Shown here piece after piece: positions 53,528-63,356 of a stretch of DNA of 64,000 nucleotides (within the stretch, counting starts at the first letter, position 1; the number at the start of each line of letters is the position of its first letter). The stretch is taken from the NCBI GenBank assembly GCA_902826775.1, contig CADEHE010000008.1, forward strand, positions 149,797 through 213,796. The letters run 5' to 3'. Both the position numbers and the translations under genes were made by a program. This DNA is from an uncultured Pseudomonadota bacterium. Lineage in GTDB: Bacteria > Pseudomonadota > Gammaproteobacteria > Burkholderiales > JALYOK01. A model generated the notes under the pieces. That model was not told where the DNA came from and made no database searches. It saw only the letters and a program-made list of their open reading frames with translations.

Positions 53528-54476
53528 TATATCAGTCGCAGCCGCCGTCATCTACGACGACCAAGGCCGCTTCCTGCTCGCCCAACGCCCCGCTGGCAAA
53601 GCCTACGCCGGCTATTGGGAATTCCCCGGCGGCAAAGTCGATGCCGGCGAGACGGCTCACGCTGCGCTCTGCCGCGAGTTGCACGAAGAACTCGGCATTG
53701 AAGTCACGCGCGCCTATCCGTGGATCACGCGCTACTACAAATACGAACACGCGCACGTTAAACTGAATTTCTTTCGCGTGACCGGCTGGCGCGGTGAATT
53801 GCACGGCAAAGAGGGTCAAGCGTTTACTTGGCAAAGCATCGATAAGATCGATGTCGATCCCATGTTGCCGGCGAATGCGCCGGTTTTGCGGGCGCTGGCG
53901 TTGCCCAAACTGTACGGCATTACGCACGCGGCGGATGTCGGTGCCGAGCGTTTCCTTGCGCGCTTGCCTTTGGTGTTAGATGCGGGTCTGCGCTTGGTGC
54001 AGGTGCGTGAGCCGAGTTGGTCTGAAGCGGAGCGCGAAGGTTTTGCGCGGCGTGTAGTCCAGCTAGCGCATCAACACGACGCGCGCGTGTTGATCAACGG
54101 CGATGCCGGTTTAGCCGCGCGCAGCGGCGCCGACGGCGTGCATTTGCGGGCGCAGCAGTTGTTCAAACTACAAACTCGTCCTGATTGCCGCCTGGTCGGC
54201 GCCTCCTGCCACGATCGGCGCGAACTCGATCGCGCTGCGGCGTTGGGTGTCGATTTCGTCGTGCTCGGGCCGGTCGCAGCTACACCCACGCATGCAAGCG
54301 CGACGCCTTTGGGCTGGCAGGGGTTTGGTGATTTGATTGCCGAATACGCTCTGCCTGTGTACGCGCTCGGCGGTCTGACACCAGCGCACTTACCGCAAGC
54401 GCTGGACGCGGGCGCGCACGGCGTGGCAATGCTGCGAGCTGCTTGGGAAGATGCCTTCTTTTCTGCACGTCACTAG
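53445..54476 (+). CDS. Nudix hydrolase (MutT-like) fused to a thiamine-phosphate-synthase-like domain
   Basis: This protein has 343 residues. The Nudix box is GGKVDAGETAHAALCRELHEELG (split here by positions 62-84; key residues Gly, Glu, Arg-Glu, Glu-Glu), in a domain starting at VAAAVIYDDQGRFLLAQRP. The second domain, from about residue 135 (LPKLYGITHAADVG) to the end, resembles ThiE/TenI, with VQVREPSWSE, VLINGDAGLA and GVDFVVLGPV. The MutT part should remove oxidised nucleotides. The first 29 or so residues lie inside the palindromic element, so the original N-terminus was probably replaced. If that is wrong, translation may start at another codon nearer VAAAV. Confidence 0.9.
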   Translation: MTVRAQRATLCTARVDESAGAGGSPAPPISVAAAVIYDDQGRFLLAQRPAGKAYAGYWEFPGGKVDAGETAHAALCRELHEELGIEVTRAYPWITRYYKYEHAHVKLNFFRVTGWRGELHGKEGQAFTWQSIDKIDVDPMLPANAPVLRALALPKLYGITHAADVGAERFLARLPLVLDAGLRLVQVREPSWSEAEREGFARRVVQLAHQHDARVLINGDAGLAARSGADGVHLRAQQLFKLQTRPDCRLVGASCHDRRELDRAAALGVDFVVLGPVAATPTHASATPLGWQGFGDLIAEYALPVYALGGLTPAHLPQALDAGAHGVAMLRAAWEDAFFSARH

Positions 54477-54521
54477 CTGTGCGCTCAAGCGGAACCCTTA
54501 CGCACGTTCGCGCGGGCCGCA

Positions 54522-54971
54522 CTAGTTGGCGGGTGCGGTCTCTCGCACGCTGACATCCACCTGCATAGTGGTTTCCTTCTTGTCGGCGCCCACTATCGTC
54601 ATCTTTACCACGACGGTGTCGCCAGCCTTCATCGGCTTCTTCAAGCCGATGAGCATTAGGTGCAGCCCGCCCGGCTGCAATTTGACGCTCGTGCGAGCAG
54701 GTAGGTCGAGGCGATCGAGCTTGCGCATCTTCATGACGCCTTTGTCCTCGGTCATGCTGTGCACCTCGACCGCCTTGGCTTGCGGGCTCTCAAGCTTCGT
54801 AACCACGGCTGCTTCGGAGGCTTCAAGTTCCATATAAGCCGCGCCGTTTTTTTGCCCTGGTTTAGTTGCAAGCGCCCACGGCCGCGAAAAGCTAACGGTG
54901 GTGTACGCGTGAGCAGAAGCCGCGAAAAAGCCAAGGCATAGCAGCATGGCCGTTGTTCTCAAGAAAGACAT
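54522..54971 (-). CDS. PCuAC-family periplasmic copper chaperone (DUF461)
   Basis: This protein has 149 residues. The ATG at 54971 opens a signal peptide ending near ASAHA-YTT. The copper site is recognisable: VEVHSMTEDKGVMKMRKL and GGLHLMLIGLKKP supply His and Met ligands. The YMELEAS and LPARTSVKLQPGG segments are typical. Such proteins deliver copper(I) to cytochrome oxidase. It stands alone after bioC on the same strand. Confidence 0.92.
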   Translation of the reverse strand: MSFLRTTAMLLCLGFFAASAHAYTTVSFSRPWALATKPGQKNGAAYMELEASEAAVVTKLESPQAKAVEVHSMTEDKGVMKMRKLDRLDLPARTSVKLQPGGLHLMLIGLKKPMKAGDTVVVKMTIVGADKKETTMQVDVSVRETAPAN

Positions 54972-55083
54972 CGAAAGCTCCAAGAAGATAGGTTGGTACC
55001 AACGCAAACGCTTGGCGGTAAAGGGAGGACTACACAATATCGTGCTGTATCCGTACGCCGCGATTTTACCTGCTAAGCAGCGC

Positions 55084-55950
55084 TCAGCTTTTGCGACGGG
55101 GCTGGAAGCTGACGACTTGGTATCCGTCCGCTGTGCGTTGCGCTTGCTGTGGTTTCCACGCTGTTGCGTAGACAATCTCGAAAGTCGCTGGGACCGCCCC
55201 CGAAGGATCAAGCCGATAGCGCTCGCTCGCCGCGCACCACTTGCCCTTTGCGTATAGACCCGGTGCGCGTCCTGCCAGTAAGTTGCGCATGCCAAGTGCC
55301 GCGAGTTCCTCGGTGAGTTGGCGCAAGTTTGCATAGGTAAGGGTGAGCTTGTCCATCTGCATGATGGGTTCCGCAAAACCGCTGTGTCCGAGCGCGTCAC
55401 CGATATCGTGCATGTCGATGAAGGACGCCACGTGTTGCTGCGTGTCTACGCCGCGAAATGCGGAGCGTAACTCCTGCAACGTATCTGGCCCAAATGTGCT
55501 CAACAACATCAATCCTCCGGGGGCAGCTACGCGCAGTAGCTCTGGGAGCAACTGGTCAATGCGGCACCAATAGGCGCCGAGGTTGCATACGATTAGCTCG
55601 CAACTGCGCGCTGCTAGAGGCAAAGCCTCGAGGTCGGCGCACAGCGGCGTATGCCGTCGCTCCGTGTTGCAGTGCACGGCGGCGCGCAGCATGCCGATGG
55701 CGGGATCGATGCTAACGATATGGGCTTGCGGGTAGCGCTCGCTTAGTGCGGCGCTGGTGCGTCCCGTGGCGCAACCGAGGTCGAGCACGCGTGGCGGCTG
55801 CAGCTTGATGTAATCGAGATGTTCCAGCAGGCGCGAGCCGACTTCGTCGAACAGCGCGGCATGCGCGTCATAACTGGCGGCGGCACGCTGGCGCGCGCGG
55901 CGCACGCGCGACGACAGATTGGCGTCGGGATGCTTACTCGGTGCCTGCAA
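55084..55950 (-). CDS. bioC: Malonyl-ACP O-methyltransferase BioC
   Basis: This SAM-dependent methyltransferase has 288 residues. The SAM site is RVLDLGCATGRTSAALSERYP, followed by IVSIDPAIGMLRAA. The N-terminal AAASYDAHAALFDEVGSRLLEHL and C-terminal GGLMLLSTFGPDTLQELR, followed by FIDMHDIGDALGHSGFAEP, are BioC traits. It starts biotin synthesis by capping malonyl-ACP. It lies 12 bp after bioB and is cotranscribed with it. A few generic class I methyltransferases look similar, but the bioB neighbour supports the call. Confidence 0.9.
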   Translation of the reverse strand: MQAPSKHPDANLSSRVRRARQRAAASYDAHAALFDEVGSRLLEHLDYIKLQPPRVLDLGCATGRTSAALSERYPQAHIVSIDPAIGMLRAAVHCNTERRHTPLCADLEALPLAARSCELIVCNLGAYWCRIDQLLPELLRVAAPGGLMLLSTFGPDTLQELRSAFRGVDTQQHVASFIDMHDIGDALGHSGFAEPIMQMDKLTLTYANLRQLTEELAALGMRNLLAGRAPGLYAKGKWCAASERYRLDPSGAVPATFEIVYATAWKPQQAQRTADGYQVVSFQPRRKS

Positions 55951-55962
55951 CGGCGGCGTCGA

Positions 55963-56949
55963 TTAGAGTGGGGTGAGATTCAATTTCTCGAACAGCGCGC
56001 GATCGCGCTGCGCTTCCGGGTTGCCGGTGGTAAGCAGTTTGTCGCCACAGAAAATCGAGTTTGCTCCGGCGAGGAAGCACAGCGCTTGCACCGGCTCGGG
56101 CATCTCTTGGCGTCCTGCCGATAGGCGCACAAAACTGGTCGGCATGGAAATGCGCGCCACCGCAATGGTGCGCACAAATTCAGTCCAATCGAGCGGCTCG
56201 GTACCGTGCAGCGGAGTACCCGGCACTTGCACCAAGTTGTTGATCGGCACGGATTCCGGCGCGGGATCGAGGTTGGCCAACTGCGCGATCAAACCGGCGC
56301 GTGCCGCGCGCGTTTCGCCCATGCCGACGATGCCGCCGCAGCACACCTTCAATCCCGCCTCGCGCACGCGCTCCAACGTATCCAAGCGGTCGTCATAGCC
56401 GCGCGTGCTGATGATTTCGCCGTAAAACTCCGGTGCGGTGTCGAGGTTGTGGTTGTAGTAGTCGAGACCGGCGTCCTTAAGTTGCTCGGCTTGATCCTCG
56501 CGCAGCATGCCCAAGGTTGCGCACGTTTCCAGCCCGAGCGAGCGCACCGCGCGCACCATCTCCAACACCGGTTCCAAATCTTTTTGTTTCGGTCCGCGCC
56601 AAGCCGCGCCCATGCAGAAACGCGATGCGCCGTTCGCTTTTGCGGCTTTCGCGGCATCGAGCACTTCAGCCAGTTGCAGCAGCGCTTGGTTCGCCACGCC
56701 GGTGTGGTAACGCGCCGCTTGTGGGCAATAGCCGCAATCCTCCGGACAGCCGCCGGTCTTGATCGACAGGAGCGTGGAGAGCTGCACCTTGTTGGCATCG
56801 AAATGTTGCCGGTGGGTTTGCTGCGCGCGAAACAGTAGATCGTTGAACGGCAGCGCGTAGAGCGCCATGACTTCCGCCACAGTCCAGCCGTTTGGCTTGG
56901 CCTCGCGGCTGCACCGGACGCTCTCGACCGCGCTCGTAATATCATTCAT
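55963..56949 (-). CDS. bioB: Biotin synthase BioB
   Basis: This radical SAM enzyme of 328 residues inserts sulfur into dethiobiotin. The radical SAM cluster motif is CPEDCGYC within [20 protein letters not shown]. Further family blocks are [35 protein letters not shown] and [19 protein letters not shown]. The ATG at 56949 is chosen over an upstream GTG-like frame because it gives the normal length. It is transcribed away from comF, with 86 bp between starts. Confidence 0.96.
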   Translation of the reverse strand: MNDITSAVESVRCSREAKPNGWTVAEVMALYALPFNDLLFRAQQTHRQHFDANKVQLSTLLSIKTGGCPEDCGYCPQAARYHTGVANQALLQLAEVLDAAKAAKANGASRFCMGAAWRGPKQKDLEPVLEMVRAVRSLGLETCATLGMLREDQAEQLKDAGLDYYNHNLDTAPEFYGEIISTRGYDDRLDTLERVREAGLKVCCGGIVGMGETRAARAGLIAQLANLDPAPESVPINNLVQVPGTPLHGTEPLDWTEFVRTIAVARISMPTSFVRLSAGRQEMPEPVQALCFLAGANSIFCGDKLLTTGNPEAQRDRALFEKLNLTPL

Positions 56950-57035
56950 GCCGTGCTCTCCATATGGCGTGATGATCCTTGAGGCCTGGCTTGTTGTCAA
57001 ATTCTCTGTTTGAAAAATTGAACAGTTGCCTGTCT

Positions 57036-57707
57036 ATGGTGCAACCGAGCCAGCAATGCACGCTTTGCGGACTGCATTCGGGTGCCGCGGCGCTTTGCGC
57101 GCCCTGCTGGGAGGATTTGCCTTGGTTGCCGCGATCGCTCTGCCCGCGTTGTGCATTGCCCACACCCGGTGGCGAAGTGTGCGGCGAGTGTCTGCGGCAT
57201 GCGCCGCAGTTCGATGCAACGTGCGCCGCGCTGCGCTATGAGTTTCCGCTGGCTGAACTCCTGCACGCCTATAAGTATCGCAGCCAAGTTGGGCTGGCGC
57301 GCGCCTTTGCCGGCATGCTCAGGCAAGCCGTGCCGCAGAACAGCGATCCGATCGATACGCTAGTGCCGTTGCCGGTGACGCGTGTGCGCATGCGGGAGCG
57401 CGGGTTCAATCAAGCCGCGGAGCTTGCCAAGTTGCTCGGAAAGCAGCTGAGTCTGCCGGTGGATTTGCGCTCGCTGCGCAAGATTCGCGAAACGCGGCCG
57501 CAGATGGCGCTGCCTTGGTACGAACGCCGCGCTAATGTGCGCGGCGCCTTTGCCTGCGACGTTAGCATCGCGGGCAAGCACGTGGCGCTGATCGATGACG
57601 TGATGACCACCGGTGCAACGGTCGATGCGGCGAGCCGCGCGCTCAAGCAAGCCGGCGCGCAGAGCGTGGTGGTGTGGGTGCTGGCGCGCGCGTTGCGCCA
57701 AGTGTAG
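57036..57707 (+). CDS. comF: ComF family phosphoribosyltransferase-like protein
   Basis: This protein has 223 residues from the ATG at 57036; a TTG further upstream would add 19 residues. Two Cys pairs near the start (CTLC, CAPC) and two more (CPRC, CGEC) form a zinc ribbon. The phosphoribosyltransferase domain contains VPLPVTRVRMRERGFNQAAEL and the PRPP loop VALIDDVMTTGATVDAA. ComF proteins aid DNA uptake or transformation; the exact reaction is unknown. Confidence 0.92.
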   Translation: MVQPSQQCTLCGLHSGAAALCAPCWEDLPWLPRSLCPRCALPTPGGEVCGECLRHAPQFDATCAALRYEFPLAELLHAYKYRSQVGLARAFAGMLRQAVPQNSDPIDTLVPLPVTRVRMRERGFNQAAELAKLLGKQLSLPVDLRSLRKIRETRPQMALPWYERRANVRGAFACDVSIAGKHVALIDDVMTTGATVDAASRALKQAGAQSVVVWVLARALRQV

Positions 57708-57743
57708 GCAATCGCGTTAACAGAAGATTCGCCTAAATTCCCG

Positions 57744-58223
57744 ATGTTTCACATCGTGCTCTACGAGCCGGAGATTCCGCCCAACACAGGCAATATCATT
57801 CGTTTGTGTGCAAACGCCGGCTGTGTGCTGCATTTGATCGGCCCGCTCGGTTTCAGCATCGACGACCGGCAGCTACGCAGGGCCGGGCTGGACTATCACG
57901 AGTTTGCCGCGTTGCGTCAGCACGCCGACCTCACCGCGTGCTTGCAAGAATTGAATAGTGCGCGCGTCTTCACGCTCAGCACGCGCAACGCGACGCGCTA
58001 TGACACGTTGCAGTTTCAGGCGGGTGACGCGTTTCTGTTCGGGCCGGAGACGCGCGGTTTGCCGCAAGCGGTTTTGGAAGGTTTTCCCGCCGACAGGCGC
58101 CTGCGTTTGCCGATGCGCCCAGGCAATCGCAGCTTGAATTTATCGAACGCCGTTGCGGTAGTTGTCTACGAAGCTTGGCGGCAATGCGGATTCGGCGGCA
58201 GCGATGCCGCCGAATCCATATAG
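57744..58223 (+). CDS. trmL: tRNA (cytidine/uridine-34 2'-O)-methyltransferase TrmL
   Basis: This SPOUT methyltransferase has 159 residues. It starts MFHIVLYEPEIPPNTGNIIR and contains CVLHLIGPLGFSIDDRQLRRAGLDY. The knot region reads FLFGPETRGLPQAVLEGFP with LRLPMRPGNRSLNLSNAVAVV. It methylates the wobble ribose of some leucine tRNAs. It follows comF by 36 bp on the same strand. Confidence 0.95.
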   Translation: MFHIVLYEPEIPPNTGNIIRLCANAGCVLHLIGPLGFSIDDRQLRRAGLDYHEFAALRQHADLTACLQELNSARVFTLSTRNATRYDTLQFQAGDAFLFGPETRGLPQAVLEGFPADRRLRLPMRPGNRSLNLSNAVAVVVYEAWRQCGFGGSDAAESI

Positions 58224-58270
58224 TACTTAGGGTATCAGCCGAACAGCAAGAAGACCCCTAGTCTTCGGGG

Positions 58271-59527
58271 CTATACTCTTGGAATGTCTGCGGTATCCGG
58301 CTTTGCCGGAGACACCGTACGCGCTGGCGCATACGCCGAAAGCTCAAGCTTCGCGATCTGGTTACGATGCACTTCGTCCGGCCCATCGGCCAAGCGTAGC
58401 GTGCGCGCGTTGGCGTAGGCCGCGGCCAAGCCGAAATCCTCAGTGACACCCGCTGCGCCGTAAGCTTGAATCGCCCAATCGATGATCTTGCACGCCATGT
58501 TGGGCGCGGCGACTTTGATCATGGCGATTTCTTTTTTTGCGATCTTATTGCCGACCGTATCCATCATGTATGCGGCTTTCAATGTCAGCAGGCGGCACTG
58601 ATCGATCATGATGCGCGATTCGGCAATGCGCTCTTGCGTTATTGTTTGCTCGCTGACCAACTTGCCGAAGGCAACACGGGAGCTGACGCGCTTGCACATT
58701 TTTTCTAGCGTGCGTTCGGCCAGGCCGATCAATCGCATGCAGTGATGGATGCGTCCCGGCCCGAGCCTGCCCTGCGCGATCTCGAAGCCACGGCCCTCGC
58801 CGAGCAGAATGTTCGTCACCGGCACGCGCACATTGGTGAACGACACTTCCGCGTGGCCGTGCGGCGCGTCGTCAAAGCCGAACACCGGCAGAATGCGCTC
58901 GACTTTTACCCCGGGCGTATCGAGCGGCACCAGCACTTGCGATTGCTGCAGGTACTTACTGGCGTTCTTCGGGTCGGTTTTGCCCATGAAGATGAGGATC
59001 TTGCAGTGCGGATGCGGCGCGCCCGAGGTCCACCATTTGCGCCCATTGATGACGTAGTGATCGCCGTCGCGCTCGATGCGGGCATCGATGTTGGTTGCAT
59101 CGCTGGAGGCCACGGCAGGTTCGGTCATGGCGAAGCCGGAGCGGATCTTGCCATCAAGCAGCGGCGCCAGCCACTGCTTTTGCTGTGCTTCGGTGCCGTA
59201 ACGCACCAACACTTCCATGTTGCCGGTGTCCGGCGCCGAGCAGTTGAATACTTCCGGCGCGAACGGCGAGCGCCCCATGATCTCGCATAGCGGCGCGTAT
59301 TCAAGATTCTTCAGGCCCGCGCCGTAGCTGCTCTCAGGCAGGAACAGATTCCATAATCCCGCGGATTTCGCCTTGAGCTTTAACTCTTCCAGCAATGGCG
59401 GCTGGCGCCAACGCGACTCATTTATCTGAGCTTCAATCTTGGCCTCGTTTGGATACACGTAGGCATCCATGAAATCCTGTACCTTGGCCTGCAATTGCTT
59501 CACTTTGGGCGTGTAATCGAAGTCCAT
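58271..59527 (-). CDS. Acyl-CoA dehydrogenase family protein (ACAD10/11-like)
   Basis: This FAD enzyme has 418 residues. The ATG at 59527 gives [20 protein letters not shown]; an upstream start would add 23 unlikely residues. Family motifs are [17 protein letters not shown] (FAD binding), [20 protein letters not shown] and the C-terminal [34 protein letters not shown]. It probably oxidises a CoA thioester in fatty-acid or related degradation. It is convergent with trmL; the short gap contains only a weak GAAGAC/GTCTTC hairpin. Confidence 0.94.
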   Translation of the reverse strand: MDFDYTPKVKQLQAKVQDFMDAYVYPNEAKIEAQINESRWRQPPLLEELKLKAKSAGLWNLFLPESSYGAGLKNLEYAPLCEIMGRSPFAPEVFNCSAPDTGNMEVLVRYGTEAQQKQWLAPLLDGKIRSGFAMTEPAVASSDATNIDARIERDGDHYVINGRKWWTSGAPHPHCKILIFMGKTDPKNASKYLQQSQVLVPLDTPGVKVERILPVFGFDDAPHGHAEVSFTNVRVPVTNILLGEGRGFEIAQGRLGPGRIHHCMRLIGLAERTLEKMCKRVSSRVAFGKLVSEQTITQERIAESRIMIDQCRLLTLKAAYMMDTVGNKIAKKEIAMIKVAAPNMACKIIDWAIQAYGAAGVTEDFGLAAAYANARTLRLADGPDEVHRNQIAKLELSAYAPARTVSPAKPDTADIPRV

Positions 59528-59726
59528 TTCACTTTCCTTGGCGGCGTCTGGGAGTTCGTATGGGAGTATATCGCGCCGCCTTACACTCCAGGGCAATAGC
59601 CGGGTCCCAGGTCAAAATAGTAGGCAGATCAATTTGTTACCGAACGTTGCTTTTTTGCCTACAATGATCGCTTGTGCGTTGGCTTCCCGCCGGCGCGGCG
59701 CCCTGTAGCGCGACTGAGCTTAGAAC

Positions 59727-61133
59727 ATGCGCGATATCGTCCTTGCATCGATCATTTTTGGCTGCTTGCCATTCATATTTCGACGCCCGTACATTGGAAT
59801 TCTTCTGTGGTGCTGGCTGAGTTACATGAACCCGCACCGCATGACTTGGGGTTGGGCACGCTATTTCAGCTTTGCGGAAATTGTCGCCATTATCACGCTG
59901 ATTAGCATCATTTTATCCAAAGAGAATTGGCGAATCCCGTTAACGCCTCTTACGGTCGTGTGGTTCGCCTTTATCGCCTGGATGGGCTTGACCACGTACT
60001 ACGCGATCATGCCAGAGCCTGCGCAGGAGTTTTACGGACGCATTCTAAAAATTCAGCTGACGACCTTCTTAACCATCATGGTGATGACGACTAGGCATCG
60101 TCTCAACCTCTTGATTGGAGTGATCGCGTTCTCGATTTCGTTCTTCGGAATCAAGGGCGGTGTTTTCACGTTATTGACGGGCGGCACTAGCCGGGTGTGG
60201 GGACCAGCCGGAGGTTTTTTCGAGGAGAACAATTCCCTCGCACTGGCTCTGCTAATGGCGATGCCGCTCATGTACTATTTGCGCTCGCAGTTGGTAAAGC
60301 CTTGGCAGCGAAGTGCCATGTTGCTTGCCATGGTGCTCACGGTGCTGGCGGCCTTGGGAACCTACTCCCGCGGCGCGATGGTTGGCGGTGGCGCCATGAT
60401 GCTTTTCTTTTTCCTCAAGAGCGACAAAAAGCTTCCGGTCGCTATCGGCATCATCCTGGTGGTTCCTGCGCTTATTTCGTTTATGCCGGAGAAGTGGACA
60501 CATCGTATCAGCTCAATTGTGGAGCAGGTCAAGCCCGCGCCTGATGATTGGAGTGACATTACCGGGCTGCCCGCGCCGATGCATTCGCGCGATCGTTTAG
60601 GAATTTGGCCTACGGATACTTCGGCTGCCGGACGAATCAACGCGTGGAACTATTCCATCAATGTAGCGAATGCTCGCGTTACTGGCGCCGGGCTGGAGTC
60701 GTGGTCAGAAGTGCCATTTGAGTTGTATGCGCCTATTCCCTCTGATACTCATTCGGCACACAGTATTTACTTCAGCGTGTTAGCCGACCACGGCTGGTTC
60801 GGATTGTTCCTCTATCTTTTGATCGGCGTGCTGATGTGGCGCAACGCAAGCTGGGTCATCCGGCAATGCGAGCGAATCGAGGAGCTACAGTGGTTGTCGC
60901 TGATGTGCCGCATGATACAAGTCGGCACGATCGCTTACGCCGCAGGCGGCGCATTCCTCAGTCTTTCCTATTTTGATCTGTACTGGCACTTCGTCGGCAT
61001 CACCGTCATTGCACGCCGCATAGTCGACAAGCACTTGGAACAACAGCAAGAACCCAAACGAATGCTCGGTGAGCAGTTCGGACAAGTCTCGATGTCGTTA
61101 CCAAGACCTAAATCAGCGCGCCGCGCCTTGTAA
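59727..61133 (+). CDS. Putative O-glycosylation ligase, exosortase-A system-associated
   Basis: This Wzy/O-antigen-ligase-type membrane protein has 468 residues and about ten helices. The start, MRDIVLASIIFGCLPFIFRR, with PYIGILLWCWLSYMNPHR, is characteristic of the exosortase-A-associated ligase family. The periplasmic loop near GRINAWNYSINVANARVTG and DTHSAHSIYFSVLADHGWFG holds the conserved ligase Arg and His. It would attach glycans to exported, PEP-CTERM-sorted proteins. In this window it stands alone, without exosortase or glycosyltransferase genes. Confidence 0.88.
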   Translation: MRDIVLASIIFGCLPFIFRRPYIGILLWCWLSYMNPHRMTWGWARYFSFAEIVAIITLISIILSKENWRIPLTPLTVVWFAFIAWMGLTTYYAIMPEPAQEFYGRILKIQLTTFLTIMVMTTRHRLNLLIGVIAFSISFFGIKGGVFTLLTGGTSRVWGPAGGFFEENNSLALALLMAMPLMYYLRSQLVKPWQRSAMLLAMVLTVLAALGTYSRGAMVGGGAMMLFFFLKSDKKLPVAIGIILVVPALISFMPEKWTHRISSIVEQVKPAPDDWSDITGLPAPMHSRDRLGIWPTDTSAAGRINAWNYSINVANARVTGAGLESWSEVPFELYAPIPSDTHSAHSIYFSVLADHGWFGLFLYLLIGVLMWRNASWVIRQCERIEELQWLSLMCRMIQVGTIAYAAGGAFLSLSYFDLYWHFVGITVIARRIVDKHLEQQQEPKRMLGEQFGQVSMSLPRPKSARRAL

Positions 61134-61184
61134 CCGTTTGAAAGGCGGCGCGCTGGGCTTGATCGGCGAGCTCGCCGCGCTAAC

Positions 61185-62405
61185 TTATCGGCTTTCCGCC
61201 CAACGTTTCATCAGTGTGTTGGAAGGCTGCGTTTCGTCGATCAGTTTCTTAGCGGTGTCGTGTCCGGCAATCGGCAGGCCGTCCGGTTTCAGCGCGCCGA
61301 TCTGCACCAACACCGAGGCCTGGTCCCAGTAGATATGCTCGTTGTAGAGCTTGTCGCCGCGAAACTTAACGATCGCCACCAACGGAATCTCGACGTACTT
61401 GCCGGTCGGCGCAAGACCCGGCAACATCCAATCGATCTCTACGTCGTGCGTAAAGCAGAACAACAGTTCGTCGACCAAGATACCTTCGCCGATGGTGCGC
61501 GAGATCGGCACCAGCTTGGTATCTTGCGGGCACTTCGGGATGAAGTGATGCTGGTAGAAGCGCTTAAGATCTTTGTAACCGACGCCGCCGGTCATAGTCG
61601 GGATGTGATTGACGTAGGGCTGCGCCACCATCGTCGCCATGGTTGCATCGACATCGCGCGTGGCGAATTCGTGCATGCAATGCGTATCCCACAGCGAAGA
61701 AAAATCGTAGTGCGGCCCCATGTTGCGGCGGAAGGCGGCAATGGAGCGATGGTGCGCCATCAGCGCTGAGGGCTTGTGATAGTGCTCGCCCGCGGTGCGC
61801 GCGAACGCGTGGTCGACGCCGGGGTAGCTGTAGATTTCTACATCGTGCCGGCCTTGAAATTTGGCTTTGATCTGTTCGACCGCGGCGCCGGGCACGTACT
61901 TATCCAACTCAGCGAAGTGCAGCACTACCGGGCATTTCGGCGCCTCGTTCAAATGCGCTTCGATGCCTACCCCGTAATAGCCAACGGCTACATCCACGCC
62001 CGAGCGCGCGGCCGCTAAATAGGCGAGCTTGCCGCCAAGGCAAAAGCCGAGCGCACCGACTTTGCCTACCACTTCAGGTCGAGCGCGCAGCGTTTTCACC
62101 GCGGCGGTGATGTCGTCCATGCCCTTGTTCAAATCGAATTTCTGGAAAAAACCGAACGCCCGCTGCCAATCTTCAGGGGTGTAGCCAAGATCGACGTCTT
62201 TCTCCATGCGCCAGAATAGATCCGGCGCCAGCACGACGTAGCCTTCTTCGGCGTAGTAGTCGGCGACTTCGCGCACGTAGGCATTGATGCCGAAAATTTC
62301 TTGGCATAACACGATGCCTGGGCCTTTGCCCGACGCCGGCAGCGTCAAGTAGCCGCGAAACTTTGCGCCATCGTTGGCGCCTATTTGGATCCATTGCCCT
62401 GCCAT
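61185..62405 (-). CDS. Dienelactone hydrolase fused to an NTF2/SnoaL-like domain
   Basis: This protein has 406 residues from the ATG at 62405 (62 upstream codons in frame are excluded because they lack family sequence). The hydrolase half has CQEIFGINAYVREVADYYA, the nucleophile GFCLGG with Cys122, and VDHAFAR with the catalytic His. From about residue 250 a second domain (FYQHHFIPKCPQDTKLVPIS, EIPLVAIVKFRGDKLYNEHI) looks like a SnoaL/NTF2 ester-cyclase fold. The likely chemistry is lactone or ester hydrolysis in aromatic degradation, but the substrate is unknown. It is divergent from the SDR gene. Confidence 0.9.
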   Translation of the reverse strand: MAGQWIQIGANDGAKFRGYLTLPASGKGPGIVLCQEIFGINAYVREVADYYAEEGYVVLAPDLFWRMEKDVDLGYTPEDWQRAFGFFQKFDLNKGMDDITAAVKTLRARPEVVGKVGALGFCLGGKLAYLAAARSGVDVAVGYYGVGIEAHLNEAPKCPVVLHFAELDKYVPGAAVEQIKAKFQGRHDVEIYSYPGVDHAFARTAGEHYHKPSALMAHHRSIAAFRRNMGPHYDFSSLWDTHCMHEFATRDVDATMATMVAQPYVNHIPTMTGGVGYKDLKRFYQHHFIPKCPQDTKLVPISRTIGEGILVDELLFCFTHDVEIDWMLPGLAPTGKYVEIPLVAIVKFRGDKLYNEHIYWDQASVLVQIGALKPDGLPIAGHDTAKKLIDETQPSNTLMKRWAESR

Positions 62406-62508
62406 AGCGGTGTCCTCGGTCTCGTAAGTTGGCGAACGTAAAATCTTGACACAAAATGAACGCGCATGGGCTGCGCTAGAATCTGCGCTTTCCGCTCGGA
62501 GCAAAAAT

Positions 62509-63252
62509 ATGAACATCGCAGGCAGCATCGTGCTAGTCACCGGCACTAGCCGCGGCATTGGCCGCAATTTCGTCATGGCCGCGATCGACAAAGGCGCAGC
62601 GAAAGTTTACGCGAGCGCGCGCGACACCGGCGGGGTCACGGACTTATTCAAGGCTTTCGGCGGTAAGGTTGTGCCGATCCAACTCGATGTCACCAAGCCG
62701 GAACAAGTCGCAGCGGCGGCGCAGAAGTGCCAGGACGTGAATCTGCTGATCAACAACGCCGGCGCCAATGGTGGCGTAGGCGCTCTCAGCGCGAAGAACA
62801 TGAGCGCGGCGCGCAACGAAATGGAAGTCAATTACTTTGGCGTGCAAAGCATGTGCCGCGCTTTCGCGCCGATTCTGAAGAAGAACGGCGGCGGCGCGAT
62901 CATCAATATTCTCTCGCTCGTCTCGCGCGTAAACATACCGATGCTCGGTTCCTACTGCGCTTCGAAGGCCGCAGCATGGAGCTTGACGCAAGCCGTGCGC
63001 GCCGAGCTTGCCGCACAAGGCACGCTGGTGGTCGGCGTGTTCCCCGGCGCGGTGGACACCGATATGGCGAAGGGCATGGACTTGCCGAAGCTCAACCCCA
63101 TGGACGTTGCCAAGATGGCGCTGGATGCAGCTGCCTCCGGCACAGAGGATGTGGATGCCGGCGAGATGGCGCAGGGCATCGCCGCCGGTGTGATGAACCT
63201 GAATTTCAAAGCGGTGGAGAAAGAATTTGCTGCTTATTTGCCGCAATCGTAG
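62509..63252 (+). CDS. Short-chain dehydrogenase/reductase (SDR)
   Basis: This NAD(P)-dependent oxidoreductase has 247 residues. The ATG at 62509 is preceded by CTCGGAG. The cofactor motif is VLVTGTSRGIGRNF, followed by LLINNAGANGG. The catalytic triad is present: Ser in ILSLVSRVN, and YCASKAA with Tyr and Lys. Substrate unknown. It is divergent from the dienelactone hydrolase and followed by 104 bases without features before the MFS gene. Confidence 0.94.
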   Translation: MNIAGSIVLVTGTSRGIGRNFVMAAIDKGAAKVYASARDTGGVTDLFKAFGGKVVPIQLDVTKPEQVAAAAQKCQDVNLLINNAGANGGVGALSAKNMSAARNEMEVNYFGVQSMCRAFAPILKKNGGGAIINILSLVSRVNIPMLGSYCASKAAAWSLTQAVRAELAAQGTLVVGVFPGAVDTDMAKGMDLPKLNPMDVAKMALDAAASGTEDVDAGEMAQGIAAGVMNLNFKAVEKEFAAYLPQS

Positions 63253-63356
63253 TGTATACGGTCAATAGTAATATTCTGGAAATGAGTAGTCGGGCTATTC
63301 ATCGAGGTGACCTGTCGGCAGTAAGACACTTGCTCCCTAGTAAAGCGATGCGCTAA

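Noticed and set aside
52343..53551. Minus-strand frame of 402 codons opposite DUF815 and the palindromic element
   Set aside because: It crosses a certain gene and the inverted repeats; no domain visible.
58224..58270. Hairpin GAAGAC/GTCTTC between trmL and the acyl-CoA dehydrogenase as terminator
   Set aside because: The stem is only 6 bp and no T-tract follows on either strand.
62406..62591. N-terminal extension of the dienelactone hydrolase frame
   Set aside because: The 62 extra codons overlap the divergent SDR gene start and promoter and carry no family sequence; the ATG at 62405 fits the family.
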